Shown here: piece after piece, positions 14,290-21,651 of the stretch
Layout of the letters: every line of letters starts with the position of its first letter
Position numbering within the stretch: position 1 is the stretch's first letter
Assembly (NCBI GenBank): GCA_023432565.1
Contig: JAEYUL010000068.1
Span: forward strand, 1-43,756
Direction: 5' to 3'
Source: Actinomycetes bacterium
Lineage (GTDB): Bacteria; Actinomycetota; Actinomycetes; Actinomycetales; Cellulomonadaceae
Length of the DNA stretch: 43,756 bases
Notes under the pieces: generated by a model
Seen by the model: only the letters and a program-made list of their open reading frames with translations
Told to the model about the DNA's origin: nothing
Databases searched by the model: none
Program-made: the position numbers and the translations under genes

Positions 14290-16092
14290 GTGCCCTCCAG
14301 CCTGCCTCCCTCCGGTCTGCGCAAGGTCCTCATCGCCAACCGCGGCGAGATCGCCGTCCGCATCGCCCGGGCCTGCCGCGACGCGGGTGTCGCGTCCGTG
14401 GCCGTGTACGCCGACCAGGACCGTACGGCGCTGCACGTGACGCTCGCCGACGACGCCTACGCGCTCGACGGGACGCGCGCGGCGGACACCTACCTGTCGA
14501 TCGACAAGCTCCTCGACGTCGCGGCGCGCTCCGGTGCGGACTCGGTGCACCCCGGCTACGGCTTCCTCGCGGAGAACGCGGACTTCGCGCGTGCGGTGAT
14601 CGCCGCTGGCCTGACGTGGATCGGCCCGTCCCCGGACGCCATCGAGGCGCTCGGGGACAAGGTGAGCGCCCGGCACATCGCGCAGCGCGCCGGCGCGCCC
14701 CTCGTGGCCGGGACGCCTGACCCGGTGTCGGGGGCCGAGCAGATCCACGAGTTCGTCGCCGAGCACGGCCTGCCGGTCGCGATCAAGGCCGCCTTCGGCG
14801 GCGGCGGGCGCGGGCTCAAGGTCGCGCGCACGGTGGACGAGATCGACGAGATGTACGAGTCGGCGGTCCGCGAGGCCGTCGCAGCGTTCGGCCGTGGTGA
14901 GTGCTTCGTCGAGCGGTACCTGGACAAGCCGCGCCACGTCGAGACCCAGTGCCTCGCGGACGCGTACGGCACGGTCGTCGTCGTCAGCACCCGCGACTGC
15001 TCGCTGCAGCGCCGGCACCAGAAGCTCGTCGAGGAGGCGCCCGCGCCGTTCCTGAACGACGCCCAGCGCACGCAGCTCGTCGAGGCCAGCAAGGCGATCC
15101 TGCGGGAGGCCGGGTACCAGGGCGCGGGCACGTGCGAGTTCCTCGTCGGCGCGGACGGCACGGTCTCGTTCCTCGAGGTGAACACCCGCCTGCAGGTCGA
15201 GCACCCGGTGACCGAGGAGATCTCGGGCATCGACCTGGTGCGCGAGCAGCTGCGGATCGCCGCGGGCGAGCCGCTCGGCTACGACGAGGTCGTCACGCGC
15301 GGGCACTCGATCGAGTTCCGCATCAACGGCGAGGACCCCGCGGCGAACTTCCTGCCGGCGCCCGGTCGCATCACGACGCTGCGCTTCCCGAGCGGCCCGG
15401 GCGTGCGCGTCGACTCCGGGGTGGTCGAGGGCGACACGGTTTCCGGCGCGTTCGACTCGATGATCGCCAAGCTCGTCGTGACCGGCGCGGACCGGCAGCA
15501 GGTGATCGCGCGCGCCCGGCGTGCGCTGGCCGAGCTCGAGGTCGTCGGCATCCCCACGGTCGTGCCGTTCCACCGTGCGGTGCTCGAGGACGAGGCCTTC
15601 GCCCCCGCCGACGCCGCGACACCGTTCTCGGTGCACACGCGATGGATCGAGACGCAGTTCGCCGACACGCTCGCGACGCTCGGCAAGGCGCCCGCGGCGA
15701 CGGTCGAGGACGCGCCGCAGACCCCCGAGCTCGAGCGCGTCGTCGTCGAGGTCGGCGGCAAGCGCCTCGAGGTCGTGCTGCCCGCGGCGCTCGCCCTCGG
15801 CCGAGCCGGAGCGCGTGCGGGCGCTGCACCGCGCCGCGCCGCGCGCCGCAGCGTCAGCCCCAAGGCGTCGACGAGCGGGACGACGCTGGCCTCCCCGATG
15901 CAGGGCACGATCGTCAAGGTCGCGGTCGCCGACGGCACGACCGTCGCCGAGGGCGACCTCGTCGTCGTCCTCGAGGCCATGAAGATGGAGCAGCCGCTCG
16001 TCGCGCACCGCGCGGGCACGGTGACGGGGCTCGCCGCGGGCGTGGGCGCGAGCGTGAGCGCCGGTACCGCGATCTGCGAGATCGTCGACTGA
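14290..16092 (+). CDS. accA3: Acyl-CoA carboxylase alpha subunit (biotin carboxylase plus BCCP)
   Basis: 600 residues. The N-terminal ~450 are biotin carboxylase: KVLIANRGEIAVRIARA, SVHPGYGFLAEN, the ATP-grasp glycine loop AAFGGGGRGLK, FLEVNTRLQVEHPVTE with catalytic residues, and SIEFRINGEDP. A linker follows, and then a C-terminal biotinyl domain whose target lysine lies in EAMKMEQ (about Lys565). It carboxylates its own biotin with ATP and bicarbonate, then hands the carboxyl to the beta subunit. The Ala/Arg-rich linker around residues 505-530 is flexible. The neighbouring birA supplies the biotinylation. In M. tuberculosis the equivalent alpha chain (AccA3) serves several beta subunits, and only one beta is encoded here. 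Confidence 0.95.
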   Translation: MPSSLPPSGLRKVLIANRGEIAVRIARACRDAGVASVAVYADQDRTALHVTLADDAYALDGTRAADTYLSIDKLLDVAARSGADSVHPGYGFLAENADFARAVIAAGLTWIGPSPDAIEALGDKVSARHIAQRAGAPLVAGTPDPVSGAEQIHEFVAEHGLPVAIKAAFGGGGRGLKVARTVDEIDEMYESAVREAVAAFGRGECFVERYLDKPRHVETQCLADAYGTVVVVSTRDCSLQRRHQKLVEEAPAPFLNDAQRTQLVEASKAILREAGYQGAGTCEFLVGADGTVSFLEVNTRLQVEHPVTEEISGIDLVREQLRIAAGEPLGYDEVVTRGHSIEFRINGEDPAANFLPAPGRITTLRFPSGPGVRVDSGVVEGDTVSGAFDSMIAKLVVTGADRQQVIARARRALAELEVVGIPTVVPFHRAVLEDEAFAPADAATPFSVHTRWIETQFADTLATLGKAPAATVEDAPQTPELERVVVEVGGKRLEVVLPAALALGRAGARAGAAPRRAARRSVSPKASTSGTTLASPMQGTIVKVAVADGTTVAEGDLVVVLEAMKMEQPLVAHRAGTVTGLAAGVGASVSAGTAICEIVD

Positions 16093-16114
16093 CCGGACGG
16101 ACGGCCAGCCCCCG

Positions 16115-16630
16115 ATGACCGAGCCGCCGCGCCACGCACCGGCGCCTGGTGACGGCTGGGTGGAGTGTGCGTGCGGCGCGCGCCACTGGGGGCTGCACGG
16201 CGCCGCCGGGCTGCTGCTGGCCCGCCGTGCGCCCGGCGACGACGGCGCGCCGCACGGCCCCGCCACGCACGTGCTCCTGCAGCACCGGGCGCCGTGGAGC
16301 CACCACGGGGGCACGTGGGGCGTCCCCGGCGGTGCACGCCAGCCCGACGAGGACGCGACCGCCGCGGCGCTGCGTGAGGCGGCGGAGGAGGCCGGGGTGC
16401 CGGCGGATGCGGTGCGACCGTTCGCGACGCGCGTGCTGAGCCACCCGGACTGGTCGTACACGACCGTCCTGGCCGACGAGGTCCACGCGTTCGACGCGCG
16501 CCCGACGGACGCCGAGTCGCTCGCGATCGTCTGGGTCCCGGTGGCGCAGGTGGCGGCCCTCGACCTGCTGCCGGCGTTCGCGCAGGCGTGGCCGAGCCTG
16601 CACACCGCCCTCGACGAGCCCTCGGCCTGA
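16115..16630 (+). CDS. Nudix hydrolase
   Basis: 171 residues. The Nudix box is complete: G73-x5-E79-x7-R87-E88-x2-E91-E92-x-G94-V (GGARQPDED... LREAAEEAGV), coordinating Mg2+ for pyrophosphate bond hydrolysis of nucleoside diphosphate-linked substrates. The N-terminal DGWVECACGARHWGLHGAAG carries a Cys-x-Cys-x8-His pattern and resembles the NUDIX group found next to actinobacterial housekeeping genes. WSHHGGTWGVPGG precedes the box. It lies 22 bp after the alpha-subunit gene, probably in the same transcript. The ATG at 16115 has only a weak ribosome binding site. The substrate cannot be read from sequence. Confidence 0.9.
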   Translation: MTEPPRHAPAPGDGWVECACGARHWGLHGAAGLLLARRAPGDDGAPHGPATHVLLQHRAPWSHHGGTWGVPGGARQPDEDATAAALREAAEEAGVPADAVRPFATRVLSHPDWSYTTVLADEVHAFDARPTDAESLAIVWVPVAQVAALDLLPAFAQAWPSLHTALDEPSA

Positions 16631-16726
16631 CGCCCTCGCGCAGGTCCGGGGCACGAGCTCCGGCCGGGTGACGTGGACCACAGCACACAGCGCGGTCACC
16701 CCCTCCCGCCCGCCCCGGCGAGGGAG

Positions 16727-16732
16727 TAGCGT
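16727..16732 (+). promoter_or_regulatory. -10 element (TAGCGT) of the efe operon
   Basis: TAGCGT ends 8 bases before the DtxR-like box, placing the likely transcription start at its left edge, so a bound repressor would block initiation. Confidence 0.4.
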
Positions 16733-16740
16733 CGCCCGGC

Positions 16741-16765
16741 GAGTGAGGTGAGCCTTGCCTCACTC
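16741..16765. promoter_or_regulatory. DtxR/IdeR-type iron box upstream of efeU
   Basis: Arms GAGTGAGG (16741-16748) and CCTCACTC (16758-16765) form an inverted repeat. The core TGAGGTGAGCCTTGCCTCA (16744-16762) matches the IdeR/DtxR consensus TTAGGTTAGSCTAACCTAA at 14 of 19 positions by my count. Its place before an iron uptake operon fits Fe2+-dependent repression. Confidence 0.7.
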
Positions 16766-16811
16766 ACCGAGCCGGATGACCGGTGCGGACGGCACTGACG
16801 AACGGTCCACC

Positions 16812-17672
16812 ATGGTCGCCAACTTCCTCATCGGCTTGCGCGAAGGCCTCGAGGCCGCGCTCGTCGTGAGCATCCTGGTCGCGTACCTCGTCACGACCCG
16901 TCGGCGTGACCTCCTGCCCGCTCTGTGGTCCGGCGTCGCGGTCGCGGTGGGTGTCTCGCTCGCGTTCGGTGCGGTGCTGACGTTCGGCCCGAGAGGGCTG
17001 TCGTTCGAGGCCCAGGAGGCGATCGGCGGGTCGCTGTCGATCGTCGCCGTCGGGCTCATCACCTGGATGATCTTCTGGATGGCCGCCACGGCCCGCCACC
17101 TCAAGGCCGACCTGCAGCACAGGCTCGACGACGCGGTGGCGGCCGGCCGCGGGGCGGTCGTCGTGATGGCACTGCTCGCCGTGGGCCGCGAAGGGCTGGA
17201 GACCGCGCTGTTCCTCTGGGCCGGGGCCAAGGCGACCTCGTCGGGCACCGCGGGGCCGCTGGTGGGCGCCGCGGTCGGCATCGCCGTGGCGGTCGGGATC
17301 GCGTGGCTCATGTACCTCGGCGCCGTGCGGCTCGACCTGCGCCGGTTCTTCGCGTGGACCGGTCTGTTCCTCGTCCTCGTCGCGGCGGGGGTGCTCTCGT
17401 ACGGCGTGCACGACCTGCAGGAGGCCGCGATCCTGCCGGGCCTCGACCGTCTGGCGTTCGACGTCTCGGCAGCGGTCCCGCCCTCGTCCTGGTACGGGAC
17501 GCTGCTCAAGGGCGTCCTCAACCTCACCCCGGCGACCACGTGGCTGCAGCTCGTCGCCTGGACCTGCTACCTCGCCGTCGTCGTGACGCTGTTCGTCCGC
17601 ACCACCTGGGGCCACCGGCCCGCACCCGCGACCCCGCCCGCCGCGTCGTCGACGGCGCGCGCGTCCGTCTGA
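16812..17672 (+). CDS. efeU: EfeU iron permease (FTR1 family)
   Basis: 286 residues with about seven membrane helices. Both iron-conducting R-E-x-x-E motifs are present: REGLE at residues 10-14 and REGLE at 126-130. I chose the ATG at 16812 because it places the first REGLE where FTR1 proteins have it (MVANFLIGLREGLEAALVV). In-frame starts at 16776 (ATG) and 16755 (TTG) would add up to 19 residues and would overlap the operator. EfeU moves iron across the cytoplasmic membrane, delivered by EfeO. First gene of efeUOB, with efeO 30 bp downstream. A DtxR/IdeR-like box and a -10-like TAGCGT (16727-16732) lie upstream, so iron repression is expected. Confidence 0.93.
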   Translation: MVANFLIGLREGLEAALVVSILVAYLVTTRRRDLLPALWSGVAVAVGVSLAFGAVLTFGPRGLSFEAQEAIGGSLSIVAVGLITWMIFWMAATARHLKADLQHRLDDAVAAGRGAVVVMALLAVGREGLETALFLWAGAKATSSGTAGPLVGAAVGIAVAVGIAWLMYLGAVRLDLRRFFAWTGLFLVLVAAGVLSYGVHDLQEAAILPGLDRLAFDVSAAVPPSSWYGTLLKGVLNLTPATTWLQLVAWTCYLAVVVTLFVRTTWGHRPAPATPPAASSTARASV

Positions 17673-17702
17673 CGCACCGCACCCCGAACCCCGAGGAGAC
17701 GC

Positions 17703-18893
17703 ATGTCCCGCACCACCGTCGGCCTGCTCGCGCTCACGGCCGTGGTCCTGCCGCTGGTCGCCGCGTGCGTCGACAACGACCCCGCAGCGAGCACGTCGGC
17801 GGGTGCGATCACGGTGAGCAGCACGGCCGACGAGTGCACGATCTCGTCGGCGACAGCCGAGTCCGGGACGCTGACGTTCGAGGTCACGAACGACGGCACG
17901 GACGTCACGGAGTTCTACCTGCTCGGCCACGACGGGCTGCGGGTGATCTCCGAGGTCGAGAACATCGGCCCCGGCATCACGCGCGACCTCGTCGTCCAGG
18001 TCCGGCCCGGTGAGTACGTCACGGCGTGCAAGCCCGGCATGGTCGGCGACGGCATCCGCGCCCCGTTCACGGTGACGGACTCCGGTGCGCAGGTCGGCCC
18101 GACGGGCGACGTCGCCGATCAGCTCACGGCCGCGCAGACGCAGTACGTCGCGTACGTCAAGGACCAGGTGGGTGCCCTGATCGCCGGCACACGCCAGTTC
18201 GCGGACGCCTACGCGGCCGGCGACGACGAGCAGGCGCGCACGCTCTACGCGGCCACGCGCGTGCACTGGGAGCGGGTCGAGCCCGTCGCGGAGTCCTTCG
18301 GCGACCTCGACCCGCTGACCGACGCGCGTGAGGCCGACCTCGAGGACGGCCAGACGTGGAGCGGGTGGCACTACGTCGAGAAGGACCTGTGGCCCCCGGC
18401 GCCGGCCGACAACGGCGGCGAGGAGTACGTGCCGCTCACGCCCGCCGAGCGCACGAAGGCCGCCGACGACCTCGTCGGCTGGACGCAGGACCTCGTCGAC
18501 CAGGTCGACGACCCGGCCTTCACGTTCGAGGCGTTCCAGATCGCCAACGGCGCCAAGGAGCTGCTCGACGAGGTCGCCACCGGCAAGGTCACGGGCGAGG
18601 AGGAGATCTGGTCGCACACCGACCTGTGGGACTTCCAGGCGAACGTCGACGGGGCGCGCGTGGCGTACGAGGTGCTCGCGGACGTCGTCGAGGACAGGGA
18701 CCCCGACCTCGCCGCGACCCTGCTCGAGCGGTTCACCGCGCTCGACGCGCTGCTCGCCACGCACGGCTCGGTCGAGACCGGCTTCACGTCCTACGACGAG
18801 CTGAGCGAGCGGGAGGTCAAGGAGCTCTCGGCGGCGGTCGACGCGCTGTCGGAGCCGCTGTCCGAGCTCACGGCCGTCGTCACCGGAGCCTGA
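17703..18893 (+). CDS. efeO: EfeO iron-binding lipoprotein (cupredoxin plus M75 domain)
   Basis: 396 residues. The signal peptide ends in the lipobox LVAAC (Cys22), so it is anchored on the outer face of the membrane. Residues ~30-125 are a cupredoxin-like domain with Cys in ADECTI and TACKPGM. Residues ~140-395 are the imelysin/M75-type helical domain: HWERVEPVAESFGDLDP, then the H-x-x-E motif HYVE at about 223-226 in GWHYVEKDLW, and NGAKELLDEVATGK later. It captures iron for EfeU. GAGGAG lies 7 bases before the ATG. It is followed at 1 bp by efeB. Confidence 0.94.
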   Translation: MSRTTVGLLALTAVVLPLVAACVDNDPAASTSAGAITVSSTADECTISSATAESGTLTFEVTNDGTDVTEFYLLGHDGLRVISEVENIGPGITRDLVVQVRPGEYVTACKPGMVGDGIRAPFTVTDSGAQVGPTGDVADQLTAAQTQYVAYVKDQVGALIAGTRQFADAYAAGDDEQARTLYAATRVHWERVEPVAESFGDLDPLTDAREADLEDGQTWSGWHYVEKDLWPPAPADNGGEEYVPLTPAERTKAADDLVGWTQDLVDQVDDPAFTFEAFQIANGAKELLDEVATGKVTGEEEIWSHTDLWDFQANVDGARVAYEVLADVVEDRDPDLAATLLERFTALDALLATHGSVETGFTSYDELSEREVKELSAAVDALSEPLSELTAVVTGA

Positions 18894-18894
18894 C

Positions 18895-20319
18895 GTGACC
18901 GAGCAGCCCGCGACGACCGAGGCGGCCGGCCCCGAGCGGCCGGGCTCCGTGCAGCCGGGGTCCGTGCAGCCGGGGTCCGAGCAGCAGGGCCCCGTGCAGC
19001 GCGGCCTGTCGCGCCGCGCGCTGCTCGGTGGTGGGCTGCTCGGCGCCGCCGCCGGCGCGGCCGGTCTCGCGGTCGGCCGCGCCACGGCGCACGGGGCCGC
19101 CGACTCGAGGGCCACGTCCGGGACGTTCGCGTTCACGGGCGAGCACCAGGCGGGCATCGTCACGCCCGCGCAGGACCGGCTGTACGTCGCGGCGTTCGAC
19201 ATCACGACGAAGGACCGCGACGACCTCGTCGCGTTGCTGCAGCGCTGGACGACGATCGCGGCCCGGCTCACCCAGGGTCTCTCGGCCGGGCCTTTCGGAC
19301 CGGCGTCGGGCCCGTACGACGCGCCGCCCGACGACACGGGCGAGGCGGCTGACCTGCCCGCTGCGGGCCTGACGATCACGTTCGGCTTCGGTCGCTCGCT
19401 GTTCGTGGCGCCTGACGGCACCGACCGGTTCGGGTTGGCGGACCGCCTGCCCGACGCGCTCGTCGAGCTGCCCCACTTCCCGGCGGACGCGCTGGACCCG
19501 GCGCGCTGCGACGGCGACCTCGTGGTGCAGGCGTGCGCGGACGACCCGCAGGTCGCGGTGCATGCGATCCGCAACCTGTCGCGTGCCGCGTTCGGCGCCG
19601 CGACCATCCGCTGGACCCAGCTCGGTTACGGCCGCACGTCGTCGACGTCGACCACGCAGCGCACGCCGCGCAACCTGTTCGGCTTCAAGGACGGCACGGC
19701 GAACCTCAAGGCCGAGGACCCCGCGCACGTCGACGAGCACGTCTGGGTGGCGGCGTCGGCGGCCGCCGCGGACAGCCACGACTCGGCCTGGCTCACGGGC
19801 GGCACGTACCTCGTCGCGCGGCGCATCCGCATGACGATCGAGACCTGGGACCGCACGTCGCTGCGCGAGCAGGAGGCGCTCGTCGGCCGGACCAAGGCGC
19901 AGGGCGCGCCGTTGTCGGGTGGTACGGAGCTCACGGAACCCGACTTCGCGGCGACGGGCCGCGACGGTCAGCCGCTCGTCGCGCTCGACAGCCACGTGCG
20001 CCTGGCGCACCCCGCCCAGAACGGCGGCGTGCGGATGCTGCGCCGCGGCTACACCTTCACCGACGGCAACGACGCGCTCGGCCGCCTCGACGCGGGGCTG
20101 TTCTTCATCGCGTTCGTGACGGACCCGCGCACGCACTACATCCCGATGCAGACCACGCTCTCGCGCGACGACGGTCTCATGGAGTACCTGCAGCACACCG
20201 GTTCGGGCCTGTTCGCCGTCCCGCCGGGCGTGCCGGACGGAGCGCTCGTGGTCGGGTCGGACGGCACGCCGATCACGACGAGCAGCAGCCCGTTCGTCGG
20301 CCAGGCACTGTTCGCCTGA
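18895..20319 (+). CDS. efeB: EfeB DyP-type heme peroxidase/deferrochelatase, Tat-exported
   Basis: 474 residues. A long N-terminal region contains a five-residue repeat (PGSVQ, PGSVQ, PGSEQ at ~16-30) before a twin-arginine signal, SRRALLGGG (Arg40-Arg41), and a hydrophobic Ala/Gly stretch. The DyP landmark GFKDGTANL carries the distal Asp (about Asp266), and the proximal heme His is probably in LDSHVRLAHP (about His367). It ends with the DyP block LQHTGSGLFAVPPG. EfeB is exported folded with heme, oxidises Fe2+ for EfeO/EfeU, and in E. coli is reported to release iron from heme. GTG start 1 bp after efeO, so translationally coupled. The N-terminal repeats look like 15-bp slippage products. 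Confidence 0.94.
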   Translation: MTEQPATTEAAGPERPGSVQPGSVQPGSEQQGPVQRGLSRRALLGGGLLGAAAGAAGLAVGRATAHGAADSRATSGTFAFTGEHQAGIVTPAQDRLYVAAFDITTKDRDDLVALLQRWTTIAARLTQGLSAGPFGPASGPYDAPPDDTGEAADLPAAGLTITFGFGRSLFVAPDGTDRFGLADRLPDALVELPHFPADALDPARCDGDLVVQACADDPQVAVHAIRNLSRAAFGAATIRWTQLGYGRTSSTSTTQRTPRNLFGFKDGTANLKAEDPAHVDEHVWVAASAAAADSHDSAWLTGGTYLVARRIRMTIETWDRTSLREQEALVGRTKAQGAPLSGGTELTEPDFAATGRDGQPLVALDSHVRLAHPAQNGGVRMLRRGYTFTDGNDALGRLDAGLFFIAFVTDPRTHYIPMQTTLSRDDGLMEYLQHTGSGLFAVPPGVPDGALVVGSDGTPITTSSSPFVGQALFA

Positions 20320-20382
20320 CGCACGCGGACGAGCCGGCGGCGCCGCGGGCGGTCAGGGACGCGACGAGGCCTGCACGCCCCG

Positions 20383-21582
20383 TCAGGACGCGAGCAGCGC
20401 CGCCACGTCCTGCGGGTAGGGGAAGGTGCCGGGTTCGTAGGCGCACAGCGGGTCGGCCGCGAACGCGTCGCCCGTCGAGGCGTAGGCCCGCGAGCGCGAG
20501 CCCCCGCAGATCCGCCCGAACTCGCAGGTCCCGCACCGCCCGGTCAGGCGCGCCGTGTCGCGCAACGCGGTGAACAGCGGCGACGAGCGGTAGATCTCCG
20601 TCAGCGGCTGCTCGCGCACGTCACCGGCCGAGACCGGCAGGAAGCCCGAGGGGTGCACCGTGCCGACGTGCGAGACGAACACGAATCCGTAGCCGGCGTT
20701 CACGTTGAGCGGGGGCCGTCGCCTGCGGTCGCCCTCCCCCCACCCGAACGCGGCGGTGCGCTCCGTGAGCTCGGCGTACAGGTCACCGAGGCCGAGCACG
20801 GCCACGTGGTCGGCGCCGCGCTCGGCGAGCACGGCGCGCTGCAGCGCGACGCGGCGGAAGTGGTGGCCCTCGGTGGTCTTGACCGGGACGTGCGGGCCGA
20901 GGTCGTACAGGTAGTTCATGACGTCCTCGGCCTGCTGCGCGCTCAGTGGGCCGAGGTCCACGCCGCGGCCCATCGGCACGAGCATGAACGCGCTCCACGT
21001 CATGGCGCCCTGCTCGCGCACCAGCGCGGCCAGGTCCGGTAGCTCGTGCACGGTGCGGCTCGACATCGTCGAGTTGACCTGCACCTTCATCCCGAGCTCG
21101 CGAGCGGTCGCCCAGGCCGCGACCGTCCGGTCGAACGTCCCCGGGATACGACGGAAGCCGTCGTGCACGGCGGCGCTCGCGCCGTCGAGCGACAACGACA
21201 TGGCCGTGACCCCCGCGTCCCGCAGCGCGCCGAGCGCGGCCCGGTCGAGCTTGTCCGTCCCCGAGGGCGAGACCGCGACCGCGAGGCCGAGCGCGCGACC
21301 CCGGCGCACGAGCTCGGTGAGGTCCGCACGCTCGAAGCAGTCGCCACCGGTGATGACGAAGATCGGCGAGGGCCGACCGAACGAGGCGACCTGCGCCATG
21401 AGCGCGGTCGCCTCGTCGGTGTCGAGCTCACGCGGGTGCCGCCGCGGCGCGGCCTCCGCACGGCAGTGCACGCACGCGAGCGCGCACGCCCTCGTCGCCT
21501 CCCAGATGACCAGCAGGGGCCGGTCGGCGGGGTCGTGGCGGACGGAACGGACGACGGGCCCGTGGGGTCGCATGCAGGGCAT
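20383..21582 (-). CDS. Radical SAM/SPASM enzyme (heme-type AhbD/NirJ-like class)
   Basis: 399 residues. The radical SAM cluster motif C-x3-C-x2-C is at Cys33, Cys37, Cys40 (TRACALACVHCRAEA), followed by FVITGGDCFER (the GGE-like region) and SLDGASAAVHD. The C-terminus has SPASM-type cysteines: CGTCEFGRICGGSRSRAY and a later Cys in PLCAYEP. The GVHPCG-equivalent is VGTVHPSGFLPVSAGDV. This layout is shared with enzymes of heme and heme d1 synthesis and with peptide-modifying enzymes, and it resembles a widespread stand-alone group (TIGR04053-like, from memory). It is convergent with efeB, 63 bp apart. A heme or iron role is inference from context. The ATG at 21582 and the one at 21573 are both possible, and a GCATGC inverted repeat (21570-21584) covers the start. 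Confidence 0.82.
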   Translation of the reverse strand: MPCMRPHGPVVRSVRHDPADRPLLVIWEATRACALACVHCRAEAAPRRHPRELDTDEATALMAQVASFGRPSPIFVITGGDCFERADLTELVRRGRALGLAVAVSPSGTDKLDRAALGALRDAGVTAMSLSLDGASAAVHDGFRRIPGTFDRTVAAWATARELGMKVQVNSTMSSRTVHELPDLAALVREQGAMTWSAFMLVPMGRGVDLGPLSAQQAEDVMNYLYDLGPHVPVKTTEGHHFRRVALQRAVLAERGADHVAVLGLGDLYAELTERTAAFGWGEGDRRRRPPLNVNAGYGFVFVSHVGTVHPSGFLPVSAGDVREQPLTEIYRSSPLFTALRDTARLTGRCGTCEFGRICGGSRSRAYASTGDAFAADPLCAYEPGTFPYPQDVAALLAS

Positions 21583-21639
21583 GCAACACCCGCCGACCCC
21601 CACGCGGCCGGGACGTGCGTCCCGGCAGCCGGCGGCGCG

Positions 21640-21645
21640 TAGCCT
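21640..21645 (+). promoter_or_regulatory. -10 element (TAGCCT), leaderless EEP gene
   Basis: TAGCCT, then 6 bases, then GTG at 21652, with no ribosome binding site. Confidence 0.5.
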
Positions 21646-21651
21646 TCCGGC

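Noticed and set aside
16755..16811. TTG at 16755 as the start of efeU
   Set aside because: It lies within the iron box and adds 19 residues not typical of FTR1 proteins; ATG 16812 fits the family N-terminus.
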